A stretch of DNA of 64,000 bases from Flavobacteriaceae bacterium GSB9 (GTDB lineage Bacteria > Bacteroidota > Bacteroidia > Flavobacteriales > Flavobacteriaceae), in the NCBI GenBank assembly GCA_022749295.1, contig CP062007.1, forward strand, positions 992,001-1,056,000. The letters are read 5' to 3'. Of the stretch, positions 10,701-17,884 are shown piece after piece. The notes under the pieces are model-generated. The model had not been told where the DNA came from and searched no databases. It was given only the letters and a program-made list of their open reading frames with translations. Position 1 is the first letter of the stretch. Each line of letters begins with the position of its first letter. The position numbers and the translations under genes are program-made.

Positions 10701-11102
10701 CTCCTCACCTTTTATGCTCTCAACCGCACCGGTTACCGCCTCTCGCTTTTGGCTTCCATATCCAACAACAATTACCTCACTTAAAGACTCTGTATCTTCG
10801 CGGAGCACCAAGTTTATTGTGGTTTGGTCTCCAACCAACTTTTCTTGGGTCTTCATTCCTATAAAGGAAAAGACAATCACACTTTCTGACTCCACTTTTA
10901 AACTGTAGTTACCATCAAAATCGGTAACCACACCATTATTAGTCCCTTTTTCAATGACGTTAACACCTGGCAACGGCACACCGGAATCATCTTTTACAAC
11001 ACCCGTTACAACTTTTTTGTTGCCAGTTTCTTGCGAATAACCCGAGAGGGTCACTACACTAAAAAGCAACAAAATCAAAGCATTAGAAATTGCTTTTTTC
11101 AT
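7764..11102 (-). CDS. SusC/RagA-family TonB-linked outer-membrane transporter
   Basis: 1112 residues. A signal peptide (about 1-24) is followed by a carboxypeptidase-regulatory-like beta-sandwich (about 30-105: VVTGVVKDDSGVPLPGVNV), a TonB-box-like EVIVVGYG at 109-116, a plug domain (to about 235, with ASQIESISFLKDASAAIYG and the VLVTTKKGKKG motif) and a 22-strand-type barrel to the C-terminus, ending in NIGF. With SusD it imports oligosaccharides across the outer membrane using energy from TonB. No N-terminal STN domain is seen, so anti-sigma signalling from this SusC is unlikely; control more likely comes from the AraC-type regulator. An AraC-box candidate lies about 120 bases upstream at 11221-11238. 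Confidence 0.96.
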   Translation of the reverse strand: MKKAISNALILLLFSVVTLSGYSQETGNKKVVTGVVKDDSGVPLPGVNVIEKGTNNGVVTDFDGNYSLKVESESVIVFSFIGMKTQEKLVGDQTTINLVLREDTESLSEVIVVGYGSQKREAVTGAVESIKGEEIEELPVGNIASALVGRVLGVSISGGESRPGAPARIQIRNPVTGNNIRAKDRLSTEPLYVIDGVMQIDPNTGLSDSTIFNTLDASQIESISFLKDASAAIYGARAAQGVVLVTTKKGKKGPAQFSYSGNFSVADETYRHNMLNAYDYARVINTLNGPNGRNEAYDPTDPFPNTRWFFSPTELEHFKTNSYDALDQYWTSASTKRHNLNMTGGTEDATYFGGISYYSADGNLGTLDYDRWSFRAGTNVNLAKGFKADFQVSGYFTGESKTTSSVGNSNEENDFRQLQNRAPYLPMYINGLPAVQNGSNANGLIGYHFGEIQRLQNLRENRDNNVSVNLNVEYEVPFVEGLKLKASYARQESGGRGSQIGTEYELYEFFGADQLENSDVGQTFIYYENGEGPLGTNDIKQINVVENADRLLLDNTSSNNEQIRLQGSYDRDFGKHSVSALLAYERSEREGRQERIIKFGVPDWADGMIWQTTGGFDTQNTYNWRYESADLGLVGRFNYNYDSKYYAEFLFRSDVSTKFAPKNYWGDFYTISGGWIISKEDFFKSNTIDFLKFRASIGITGKDDTRPWQWRQNFEYDQGDNNGAVFGGNNGLSSGLTPSRAANPDIRWSKELKTNFGFEARFLDNRLSASAETFYNIGTELLINLNDGVPFTVGGSSPASNTGRADTWGTEISLGWNDDVGDDFSYGVNFNIGWYRQNFIDANFRNEMFWRPWETNQPGNPNRGWWGYDYMGMFRTQDDIESYLAETGVTQIFGIPAAELRPGMLYYRDVRGAWDPDTRTFGEKDGVIDSNDQIQLKKAPKGPQGFATNLNLRYKQFRLNTVLQVGWGGYREVGSAKSPFETTEITKNYENRPAFWGNMYDPLTNPTGTLPILERSINNRADNDAGGGINTVSSKFWQVSSFSLVMRNINLSYSLPKSLTEKMGVRNFRLNLVGINPFILFNPYKDYGLSPYGGYNSYPVLRTYSLGLNIGF

Positions 11103-11220
11103 ACTATTTTATTTAGTTTATTAATTTAGTTGATGGTAACACCCATCTATTGTTATTTAAAGAAAGTTAATATTAAGCTAAATTCCTGAAATTATCAATT
11201 ATTCACTGTAATTTTTGAAC

Positions 11221-11238
11221 GTCGACCAATTTTATAAA
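11221..11238. promoter_or_regulatory. Candidate PUL operator, copy 1 (susC / aldolase divergent region)
   Basis: GTCGACCAATTTTATAAA shares 16 of 18 positions with the box at 46883-46900 and 14 of 18 with the one at 48088-48105. It lies roughly midway between the divergent susC (start 11102) and aldolase (start 11343) genes. The orientation relative to the minus-strand gene is the same in all three copies. A binding site of the AraC-type regulator at 48222 is the inference. Confidence 0.6.
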
Positions 11239-11277
11239 CCTTTTTTTTATTATTTGTGCAATTTTGACAAAGACTAT

Positions 11278-11297
11278 GGTCAATAAAAATTTTGACC
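11278..11297. promoter_or_regulatory. Inverted repeat GGTCAA-N8-TTGACC
   Basis: Two perfectly complementary 6-bp arms around an AT-rich 8-bp spacer, 45 bases before the aldolase start codon. With the two preceding bases it repeats the first nine bases (ATGGTCAAT) of the operator-like box at 48089, so it may be a second, lower-affinity regulator site. The aldolase and susC share this region. Confidence 0.5.
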
Positions 11298-11342
11298 TTT
11301 TCGTGTTATCTATCACTCATTCAAAACTTAACAAAAATTAAA

Positions 11343-12257
11343 ATGGTAAATGGAATTATTCCACCAATGGTAACACCATTATTGTCCGACAATCTTTCAT
11401 TAGACATTAAAGGCGTTCACAACTTAATAAATCATATAATTTCTGGAGGTGTTCATGGATTATTTATTCTTGGAACCACTGGTGAGGCCACAAGTTTAAG
11501 CTACAAAACAAGAGAGCAACTTATCAGGGAAACTTGTGCTAATGTTAATAGAAGGGTTCCCGTTTTTGTAGGTATTTCAGACACTTCTATTGAAGAGAGC
11601 ATTAAACTAGCTAAAGTTGCCAAAAAAGCTGGAGCTTCCTATTTGGTTGCTGCGCCACCATTTTACTATGGTCTTGGTCAAATTGAATTATATAAATATT
11701 ATTGGAGTTTGGCCGACCAAGTTGAACTTCCTCTGTTTTTATATAATATGCCCTCGCATACCAAGATAAATATAGATTTAGATACTGCCGTAAAACTTTC
11801 AGAACACCCCAATATTATTGGTTTAAAGGATAGTTCGGCCAATATTGTATATTTTCAAAAACTTTGCCATTTACTCAAAAGCAAAACTGATTTCTCTCTT
11901 TTGGTAGGACCGGAAGAAGTGACATCCCAAACGGTTTTAATGGGCGGAAATGGAGGCGTTAATGGCGGTGCCAACATGTTTCCGGAACTTTACGTGGCAT
12001 TATACAATGCGACCATTTCAAAGGACTTTAAGCGCATCGATGTGCTTCAACATTTGGTTATGGAAATATCTACTAAAATTTACAGCTTGGGATCTTTTGG
12101 CTCCAGTTATTTAAAAGGCATGAAGGCTGGGCTTTCTGTATTGGGTATTATAGACCAACATATCGCCCCGCCGTTCCATTGTTTTGACGAAAAAGAATTG
12201 AATGCCGTAAAACAAAATATAAAGGAAATTGAAAAGCAAATAGCCGAAGTGCTTTAG
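11343..12257 (+). CDS. DapA/NanA-superfamily class I aldolase (2-keto-3-deoxy sugar acid aldolase-like)
   Basis: 304 residues from the ATG at 11343. A TTG 51 bases earlier would only add a tail inside the operator-like palindrome, so I prefer the ATG. Family marks are GTTGE at 44-48, the catalytic-type Tyr134 (LYNMP) and the Schiff-base Lys162 (IGLKDSS). Members of this TIM-barrel family condense or cleave pyruvate with an aldehyde: dihydrodipicolinate synthase, N-acetylneuraminate lyase, or 2-keto-3-deoxy-gluconate-type aldolases. In a pectin locus a 2-keto-3-deoxy sugar acid is the likelier substrate than aspartate semialdehyde. It is followed after 56 bases by a symporter in the same direction. 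Confidence 0.85.
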   Translation: MVNGIIPPMVTPLLSDNLSLDIKGVHNLINHIISGGVHGLFILGTTGEATSLSYKTREQLIRETCANVNRRVPVFVGISDTSIEESIKLAKVAKKAGASYLVAAPPFYYGLGQIELYKYYWSLADQVELPLFLYNMPSHTKINIDLDTAVKLSEHPNIIGLKDSSANIVYFQKLCHLLKSKTDFSLLVGPEEVTSQTVLMGGNGGVNGGANMFPELYVALYNATISKDFKRIDVLQHLVMEISTKIYSLGSFGSSYLKGMKAGLSVLGIIDQHIAPPFHCFDEKELNAVKQNIKEIEKQIAEVL

Positions 12258-12313
12258 AGTGCCACCACCACTCTTTTATGAAATTGACCTACTAAACTAA
12301 ACACCCATTATTA

Positions 12314-13783
12314 ATGAATACGCTAGATATTATTGTGTTTTTTGTTTACATAGGAGGTATTGCCCTTTTTGGAGGCTCTTTCTTTAAAAAAAACAAAACA
12401 TCGTCTTCTTACACCTTAGGAAACAAAGATATTCCCAGTTGGGTGGTAACCATGTCTATTTTTGCCACTTTTGTGAGTAGCATTAGTTACTTGGCCCTTC
12501 CCGGAAACGCATTTCAGTCAAATTGGAACGCTTTGGTGTTTAGTCTTTCCCTTCCCATAGCCACGCTAATTGCTGTAAAGTATTTTGTGCCCTTGTACAG
12601 AAAAATCAATAGTCCGTCGGCATACACCTTTATGGAACAGCGTTTTGGACCTTGGGCACGCATTTATGTTTCGATATGTTACTTGCTTACGCAACTTATG
12701 CGCATTGGCACAATTCTTTATTTATTGGCGCTTACCCTAAATGCTATTACCGGTTGGGACATTGCAACCATAATTGTTTTTACAGGCCTAATTGTTGCAG
12801 GCTATTCGATGCTTGGCGGTATTAGTGCAGTGCTTTGGACCGATGCCATTCAAGGCATTATTTTGATTGTAGGTGCCGTGGTCTGTATCGCTTTTATGTT
12901 TTTTAGCATGCCTGAAGGGCCTTCAGAGGTTTTCAAGATAGCCACCGAACATAACAAATTTAGCTTAGGAAGCTTTAGTTTAGAACTGAACAAACCTACG
13001 TTTTGGGTGGTTTTGGTTTATGGGGTTTTCATCAACCTCCAAAATTTTGGTATAGATCAAAATTATGTACAACGGTACATGGTTTTAAAATCTGATAAAG
13101 AAGCGCAACGCTCGGCCTTAATTGGTGGCTTAATTTATTTACCTATTTCTGCACTGTTTCTCTTTATAGGAACCTCGCTTTTTGCCTACTATAACTCGGC
13201 TGAAGTTTTACCGGAAGCATTACAGGAAGCTGGAAAAGCAGACCGTGTTTTCCCGCATTTTATTGTTAATGCGCTCCCGGCTGGCATAACAGGTTTACTT
13301 ATAGCTTCAATTTTTGCTGCCGGAATGAGCACCATTTCCACGAGTTTTAATAGTTCGGCCACCGTTTTTTTAACTGATTATTACAACAAGTATTTTAAAC
13401 AGGATGCTTCAGAAAAAAAGCGGATGCAAGTGCTTTACATTTCCTCTATAACCATTAGTATTATAGGTATTGCCATTGCCATTGCCATGATTAATGTAAA
13501 AAGTGCTCTAGATGCTTGGTGGAAACTATCATCCATCTTTAGTGGTGGTATGTTAGGACTTTTTCTATTGGGTATTTTCACTAAGAGCAAAAATACAACA
13601 GGGGCAGTTGTTGGGATGATTGCTGGTGTTTTGGTTATTTTATGGCTTACCATTTCAGAACAAATCTTTGGCCCAGACAGTATTGGCGCATCCTTCCATA
13701 CGTATTTAACAATTGTTTTTGGTACTATTGCTATTTTCTTGGTGGGCTTTTTAATGTCTACTTTGATGAAGCCGAAATCTTAA
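12314..13783 (+). CDS. Sodium:solute symporter (SSS family)
   Basis: 489 residues with about 13 hydrophobic membrane segments. Motifs fit the SSS family: the ATFVSSISYLALPGNAF loop after the first helices, the GGISAVLWTDAIQG segment and the AAGMSTISTSFNSS region that helps form the sodium site. It should import a monosaccharide or sugar acid across the inner membrane with sodium. It follows the aldolase by 56 bases and ends at a strong hairpin, so the two form an operon. The cargo may be the substrate of the aldolase pathway; that pairing is inferred. It is not closely similar to the second SSS protein at 39397-40989. Confidence 0.9.
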   Translation: MNTLDIIVFFVYIGGIALFGGSFFKKNKTSSSYTLGNKDIPSWVVTMSIFATFVSSISYLALPGNAFQSNWNALVFSLSLPIATLIAVKYFVPLYRKINSPSAYTFMEQRFGPWARIYVSICYLLTQLMRIGTILYLLALTLNAITGWDIATIIVFTGLIVAGYSMLGGISAVLWTDAIQGIILIVGAVVCIAFMFFSMPEGPSEVFKIATEHNKFSLGSFSLELNKPTFWVVLVYGVFINLQNFGIDQNYVQRYMVLKSDKEAQRSALIGGLIYLPISALFLFIGTSLFAYYNSAEVLPEALQEAGKADRVFPHFIVNALPAGITGLLIASIFAAGMSTISTSFNSSATVFLTDYYNKYFKQDASEKKRMQVLYISSITISIIGIAIAIAMINVKSALDAWWKLSSIFSGGMLGLFLLGIFTKSKNTTGAVVGMIAGVLVILWLTISEQIFGPDSIGASFHTYLTIVFGTIAIFLVGFLMSTLMKPKS

Positions 13784-13795
13784 AGATATTTAAAC

Positions 13796-13834
13796 AAAAA
13801 AGTGGCTTTCAAAATAATTGAAAGCCACTTTTTT
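13796..13834. terminator. Bidirectional rho-independent terminator
   Basis: A perfect 12-bp stem (AGTGGCTTTCAA / TTGAAAGCCACT, 13801-13829) with a 5-base loop is flanked by A-runs and T-runs. It ends the symporter operon and could also stop transcripts arriving from fucose isomerase on the other strand. Confidence 0.9.
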
Positions 13835-13872
13835 ATTTAATATTGAGATTAAAAGCCATTATGAGAATGCCT

Positions 13873-13890
13873 CACTTCGACTAAGCTCAG
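13873..13890. repeat. Short intergenic repeat CACTTCGACT...
   Basis: CACTTCGACTAAGCTCAG lies between the terminator and the fucose isomerase stop. The first ten bases recur at 32045-32054 in another intergenic gap. It looks like a degraded copy of a dispersed intergenic element rather than coding sequence. Confidence 0.45.
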
Positions 13891-13922
13891 TAAAGGCTGC
13901 TCTGCTCAAAAATGACAGCTTT

Positions 13923-15704
13923 TTAACCGTAAAGTGCCTTATAAGTCGCACAAGCACGATAATCAGCGCCTTCTTTATCCATTCCGAAGGATGCCCAAGC
14001 ACTTGGCCTGAAAATATTATCTTCGGAAACATTGTGCATATTCACTGGAATACGTAACATAGATGCTAAAGTGATTAAATCGGCTCCAATATGCCCATAG
14101 GTAAAAGCACCATGGTTGGCGCCCCAATTGGCCATAACGCTATACACATCTTTAAACGGCCCATTACCCGTTAAATTAGGCACAAACCAAGTAGTAGGCC
14201 AAGTCGGGTTGGTACGTTCGTTTAACGTATTATGAACGTCTTCTGGCAACTCGATGGTTTGCCCTTCTGCAATTTGCAATACTGGACCTATACCTTTTAC
14301 CAAATTGATACGACACATGGTAACAGGCATACCGCCTTTAGTTTTAAAGGTTGATGAATAACCTCCTCCTCTAAAATATTCAAGCATCCCAGGCCCCCAT
14401 GTGGTCTGTTCCAAACACTTTTCTACTTCGTTGTCTGTAATGTCCCACCAGGGCTTCATGGCTGGTTTTCCATCAATAGTTTGCTGACCCGTACCATCTA
14501 AAGCCGACGCACCTGAATTAATCAAGTGGATAAAACCATTGGCTGCATCGCCGGTTAAAGAATGACCAGTAACCCGTTTTACCGCCTCTGGACTCCAATA
14601 GGTCCGCACATCACTAAAAATCTGTGCGGCTCCAGTAAGCAAGTGCCCAAACAACATTGAAATACCGTTAAGACTATCATTTTCGGTAGCTAACATAAAC
14701 GGTTGACGCGTGCCATTCCAATCGAAAGACGAGGTTAAAATGGCTTCCATAAAGTCACCGTTAGGGAAATAATCGGTCCATTGACGCTGCCCTTGGAACC
14801 CTGCTGAAATGGCATTCTTTCCTTGTGCTTCCTCTGCATAACCAATTTCTTTCAACTTTGGATTCCCTATCATTAAATCACGGCCAATCAATGCCATTTT
14901 CACAACAAACTCCCAATCTTTATCAAGTGCTTCCCTTGATTTTAATTTTTCTGAAGGGTTATAGTTTTTTCCTTCTTTGCAATTCGCTTTCGTCCAAGCC
15001 AATGCTTTTTCATATTCGTCTTTATCGTAAATTTCTTGTTCTACTCTTCGTATGAATTCAGACATATCGATGTTTTCGCAACGCATGCCCAAATAACTTT
15101 CAAAGAAATCGGCATCAATAATCGAACCTGCGATACCCATGGACACCGAGCCCATCGACAAATATGATTTGCCTTTCATGGTAGCCACGGCCAATCCTGC
15201 TTTTCCAAAGCGTAATAATTTCTCTTGAACATCTTCTGGAATGGATGTATCGTCGCTATCCTGAACATCTTTTCCGTAGATACTGAATGCCGGAAGACCT
15301 TTTTGGTTATGCCCCGCTAGTGCGGCCATTAAATATACAGCTCCAGGGCGTTCTGTGCCATTAAACCCCCAAATGGCTTTGGGCATAGTGGGGTCCATAT
15401 CTATGGTTTCTGTACCATAACACCAGCAAGGTGTAACGGTTAAACTTACACCTACGCCTTCTCTTGAAAATTTGTCAGCCGAAGCAGCAGCCTCTGCTAC
15501 TCCCCCAATACAAGTGTCTGAAATAACACACTCCACTGGACTACCATCGGCATGTCTTAAATTATCGGATAAAAATTTGGCAGCGTTTTTTGCCATGTTC
15601 ATCGTAGTATCTTCCAACGATTCACGAACACCATCTAAACGGCCATCAATAACTGGCCTAATTCCTATTTTAGGCAATTCGCCTATTAACGTTTTAAATT
15701 TCAT
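13923..15704 (-). CDS. fucI: L-fucose isomerase
   Basis: 593 residues from the ATG at 15704. A possible upstream in-frame start at 15731 would overlap the preceding gene by 16 bases and adds nine residues not expected in the family. The protein matches E. coli FucI along its length ([38 protein letters not shown]). The metal-binding and catalytic residues are kept: Glu341 in ATENDSLNG, Asp365 in SDVRTYW, and the His of ANWGANHG near the C-terminus. It converts L-fucose to L-fuculose (and D-arabinose to D-ribulose) in the cytoplasm. It is the last gene of the long minus-strand series. No fuculokinase or fuculose-phosphate aldolase is in the window, so later steps are encoded elsewhere. Confidence 0.95.
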   Translation of the reverse strand: MKFKTLIGELPKIGIRPVIDGRLDGVRESLEDTTMNMAKNAAKFLSDNLRHADGSPVECVISDTCIGGVAEAAASADKFSREGVGVSLTVTPCWCYGTETIDMDPTMPKAIWGFNGTERPGAVYLMAALAGHNQKGLPAFSIYGKDVQDSDDTSIPEDVQEKLLRFGKAGLAVATMKGKSYLSMGSVSMGIAGSIIDADFFESYLGMRCENIDMSEFIRRVEQEIYDKDEYEKALAWTKANCKEGKNYNPSEKLKSREALDKDWEFVVKMALIGRDLMIGNPKLKEIGYAEEAQGKNAISAGFQGQRQWTDYFPNGDFMEAILTSSFDWNGTRQPFMLATENDSLNGISMLFGHLLTGAAQIFSDVRTYWSPEAVKRVTGHSLTGDAANGFIHLINSGASALDGTGQQTIDGKPAMKPWWDITDNEVEKCLEQTTWGPGMLEYFRGGGYSSTFKTKGGMPVTMCRINLVKGIGPVLQIAEGQTIELPEDVHNTLNERTNPTWPTTWFVPNLTGNGPFKDVYSVMANWGANHGAFTYGHIGADLITLASMLRIPVNMHNVSEDNIFRPSAWASFGMDKEGADYRACATYKALYG

Positions 15705-15715
15705 TGCTTTATTTA

Positions 15716-17737
15716 TTAATACGGCATCCAAACGGTCATTTCACCATCGGTTCTATTTCCCCATGAGAAATACGGGACTAATTGGATATCTATTTGTTTT
15801 TTATCTTGATTTAAAGGCTTGTATAACGTTGTTTTGTCCCAATTTGTATCTTCTACAAATGCCTTGCCTTTTACAGCTATGACTTCTTTGCCTTTTAGGT
15901 TGAATTTTTCTGTAGAAAATTCTGAATTTACATCTAAAGCGATGTTATTGATATTTGCCTTCACGGGAAGATCGGCCGTCTCTAAACAATACACGATAGG
16001 TCCTCGTTTAACTGCTACTTGGCTTTTGGTTTCTTCAACCAAAGGGTTGGCTTGCATTAGAGTTACCGGCATCGGTATATCAATTTCTATAACATCACCT
16101 TTTCTCCATTTTTTACTTAATTCAGCATAGCTTCCCGAATCTAATTTCCCATTAAAAGCATCTCCATTAATTGTTATGGTAGTGCCTTCACTCCAACCCG
16201 GAATTCTTACAAAAATTGAAAATTGCTTTCTTGGTGCTTTTTTAACATTAAGTGTTACTTTACCGTCCCAAGGATAATTGGTTTGCTGTTCGATTTCTAA
16301 CTTATCACCTTTTAAAGTTTCGGTTTTTAAGTGATTACTTCCGTAAAGGTTGATATGTAAACCAGCTTCAGAAATATTGTAAGCATAATTATTCACTTGA
16401 GCTAAAGTACGGGTAACATTAGGCGCACAGCAGTTTGACCAAGCGATGTAACCTTCGCGCTCATGCCCCCAGCGTTGTTTAAATGGTAGATTTTCCGAAA
16501 CATTTAACGGGTTGTTGTAACAAAACTCGGTTCCCTCTAAACTTACCCCAGAAAGTACACTATTGTAGAAAGCTAACTCCATAACATCAGTATATTTGGC
16601 ATCGCCAGTAAGCTGGAGCATACGCCAGTTCCAAAGCACATTACCAATATTGGCACAAGTTTCTGTATGTGCTGTAGCGTTTGGCAATTGGTACGGACGC
16701 CCATAAGCCTGATGTATTTTTTGTACTTCCTTAGGATTATACGAAGTTCCGTCGGGAGAAACACCATCGTATAATGCTCCGCATCCTCCTGTTATGTACA
16801 TTTTTCGGTAAACCACATCTTCCCAAATAGATTTAAGGTTATCCATAAGTTTTTCTTCTCCTGTTTCAGCGTATAAATCGGCTATTCCTGCATAAAGATA
16901 ATTAGCTCTTACCGCGTGCCCCATGGCTGTAGTTTGTTCACGAAACGGAATACGGTCTTGGTTATCGTCGGTACCATCATTTGTGGTTCCACGGATATCG
17001 ATAAGATTATTAGCCAATTCAAGGTATCTCGGATCTTTTATGGTTCGGTACATCTCTACAATACCCATATAGTGCGACGGACAAATAGCATTTCTGGCCA
17101 ACTCGGGCGATGCTTTTTTATAAAAATCATATAAAAATTCGGCCACCCCTTTGGCTACTTTTAAGAAGTTTTCTTTTCCAGTAGCACGATAATGCACACA
17201 GGCAGCCGTCATTAAATGCCCCATGTTATATTTTTCGAAACCTAATTGTTTTTTAAGTTCTTCGGGGCCCAAAGTTCCCCAGCGCTCTTCAATTAAAACA
17301 GGGGTGTTGATATAGCCATCGGCACGTTGTACTTTATCGAACATCGCAATGGCTTCATCCATTCTTTTATCCAATTCGGGGTCTTTTGTTACCGCGTAGG
17401 CCGAGGCCATGCCTTCCATGATTTTATAAAAATCACCATCGTGAAATGAAGGCCCTGCATGTTTCCCTTTCTCTAGACCTGCTGCTATTTTAAAATTGGC
17501 ATATGCGTGGCTCACGCTATCATTATGGTATAGCTCCCACATATACGGCAGGGTCTTTTGCGTTTCAACATCAAACTGTTCTTTCCAAAAACCACCAGTC
17601 CAAACTACATCTTGTAAATCGAGACTTTTTAATTTGGTATGTGGACTTTCAGCATTCGCTGTGAGGCCCTTGTTTTGCGAAAAAGCAACTGTACTAAACG
17701 TCACCAATGCCCCTAATAAAATTTTGTTCTTTATCAT
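15716..17737 (-). CDS. GH127-family (DUF1680) glycoside hydrolase, secreted
   Basis: 673 residues with a signal peptide ending FSQ at 21. The (alpha/alpha)6-barrel family is plain from [19 protein letters not shown] and [11 protein letters not shown]. In the Bifidobacterium beta-L-arabinofuranosidase HypBA1, a zinc ion is held by Glu338, Cys340, Cys417 and Cys418, with Cys417 as nucleophile. The equivalents here are Glu359, Cys361, Cys436 and Cys437. The residue at the position of the HypBA1 acid/base Glu322, sixteen before the zinc Glu, is Gln343. The alignment is from memory of HypBA1, but the spacing fits exactly. It may therefore act on another furanoside, such as the aceric acid of rhamnogalacturonan II handled by a related GH127, or use a different acid. 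The gene lies 12 bases before fucI. Confidence 0.88.
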   Translation of the reverse strand: MIKNKILLGALVTFSTVAFSQNKGLTANAESPHTKLKSLDLQDVVWTGGFWKEQFDVETQKTLPYMWELYHNDSVSHAYANFKIAAGLEKGKHAGPSFHDGDFYKIMEGMASAYAVTKDPELDKRMDEAIAMFDKVQRADGYINTPVLIEERWGTLGPEELKKQLGFEKYNMGHLMTAACVHYRATGKENFLKVAKGVAEFLYDFYKKASPELARNAICPSHYMGIVEMYRTIKDPRYLELANNLIDIRGTTNDGTDDNQDRIPFREQTTAMGHAVRANYLYAGIADLYAETGEEKLMDNLKSIWEDVVYRKMYITGGCGALYDGVSPDGTSYNPKEVQKIHQAYGRPYQLPNATAHTETCANIGNVLWNWRMLQLTGDAKYTDVMELAFYNSVLSGVSLEGTEFCYNNPLNVSENLPFKQRWGHEREGYIAWSNCCAPNVTRTLAQVNNYAYNISEAGLHINLYGSNHLKTETLKGDKLEIEQQTNYPWDGKVTLNVKKAPRKQFSIFVRIPGWSEGTTITINGDAFNGKLDSGSYAELSKKWRKGDVIEIDIPMPVTLMQANPLVEETKSQVAVKRGPIVYCLETADLPVKANINNIALDVNSEFSTEKFNLKGKEVIAVKGKAFVEDTNWDKTTLYKPLNQDKKQIDIQLVPYFSWGNRTDGEMTVWMPY

Positions 17738-17790
17738 GTCTTTTATTTAATTAATTACCCAGTAATCAACTTTAATTTTAACGCTTCTTT

Positions 17791-17874
17791 GTCATGCTGA
17801 ACTTGTTTCAGCATCTCATATTTTTTTTGGAAATCATAATTTTAGGACGAGACCCTGAAACAAGTTTAGGGTGA
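17791..17874. repeat. Palindromic intergenic repeat, copy 1
   Basis: The left arm holds TGCTGAA-N5-TTCAGCA, the right arm CCCTGAAACAAGTTTAGGG. AACTTGTTTCAG in the left arm is perfectly complementary to CTGAAACAAGTT in the right, so either two small hairpins or one long one can form. It fills the gap between a pectate lyase and the GH127 gene. A diverged copy is at 22676-22752. Confidence 0.8.
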
Positions 17875-17884
17875 CGAAACTGCT

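Noticed and set aside
11292-11342. Upstream TTG start for the aldolase
   Set aside because: It would lie within the right arm of the GGTCAA/TTGACC palindrome and adds 17 residues not expected before MVNGIIPPM.
13818-14057. Plus-strand 79-residue open frame over the terminator and fucI end
   Set aside because: It begins inside the terminator stem and overlaps fucI antisense; no family resemblance.
15472-15882. Plus-strand 136-residue open frame
   Set aside because: Antisense to fucI and GH127; its residues mirror the reverse of conserved coding sequence.
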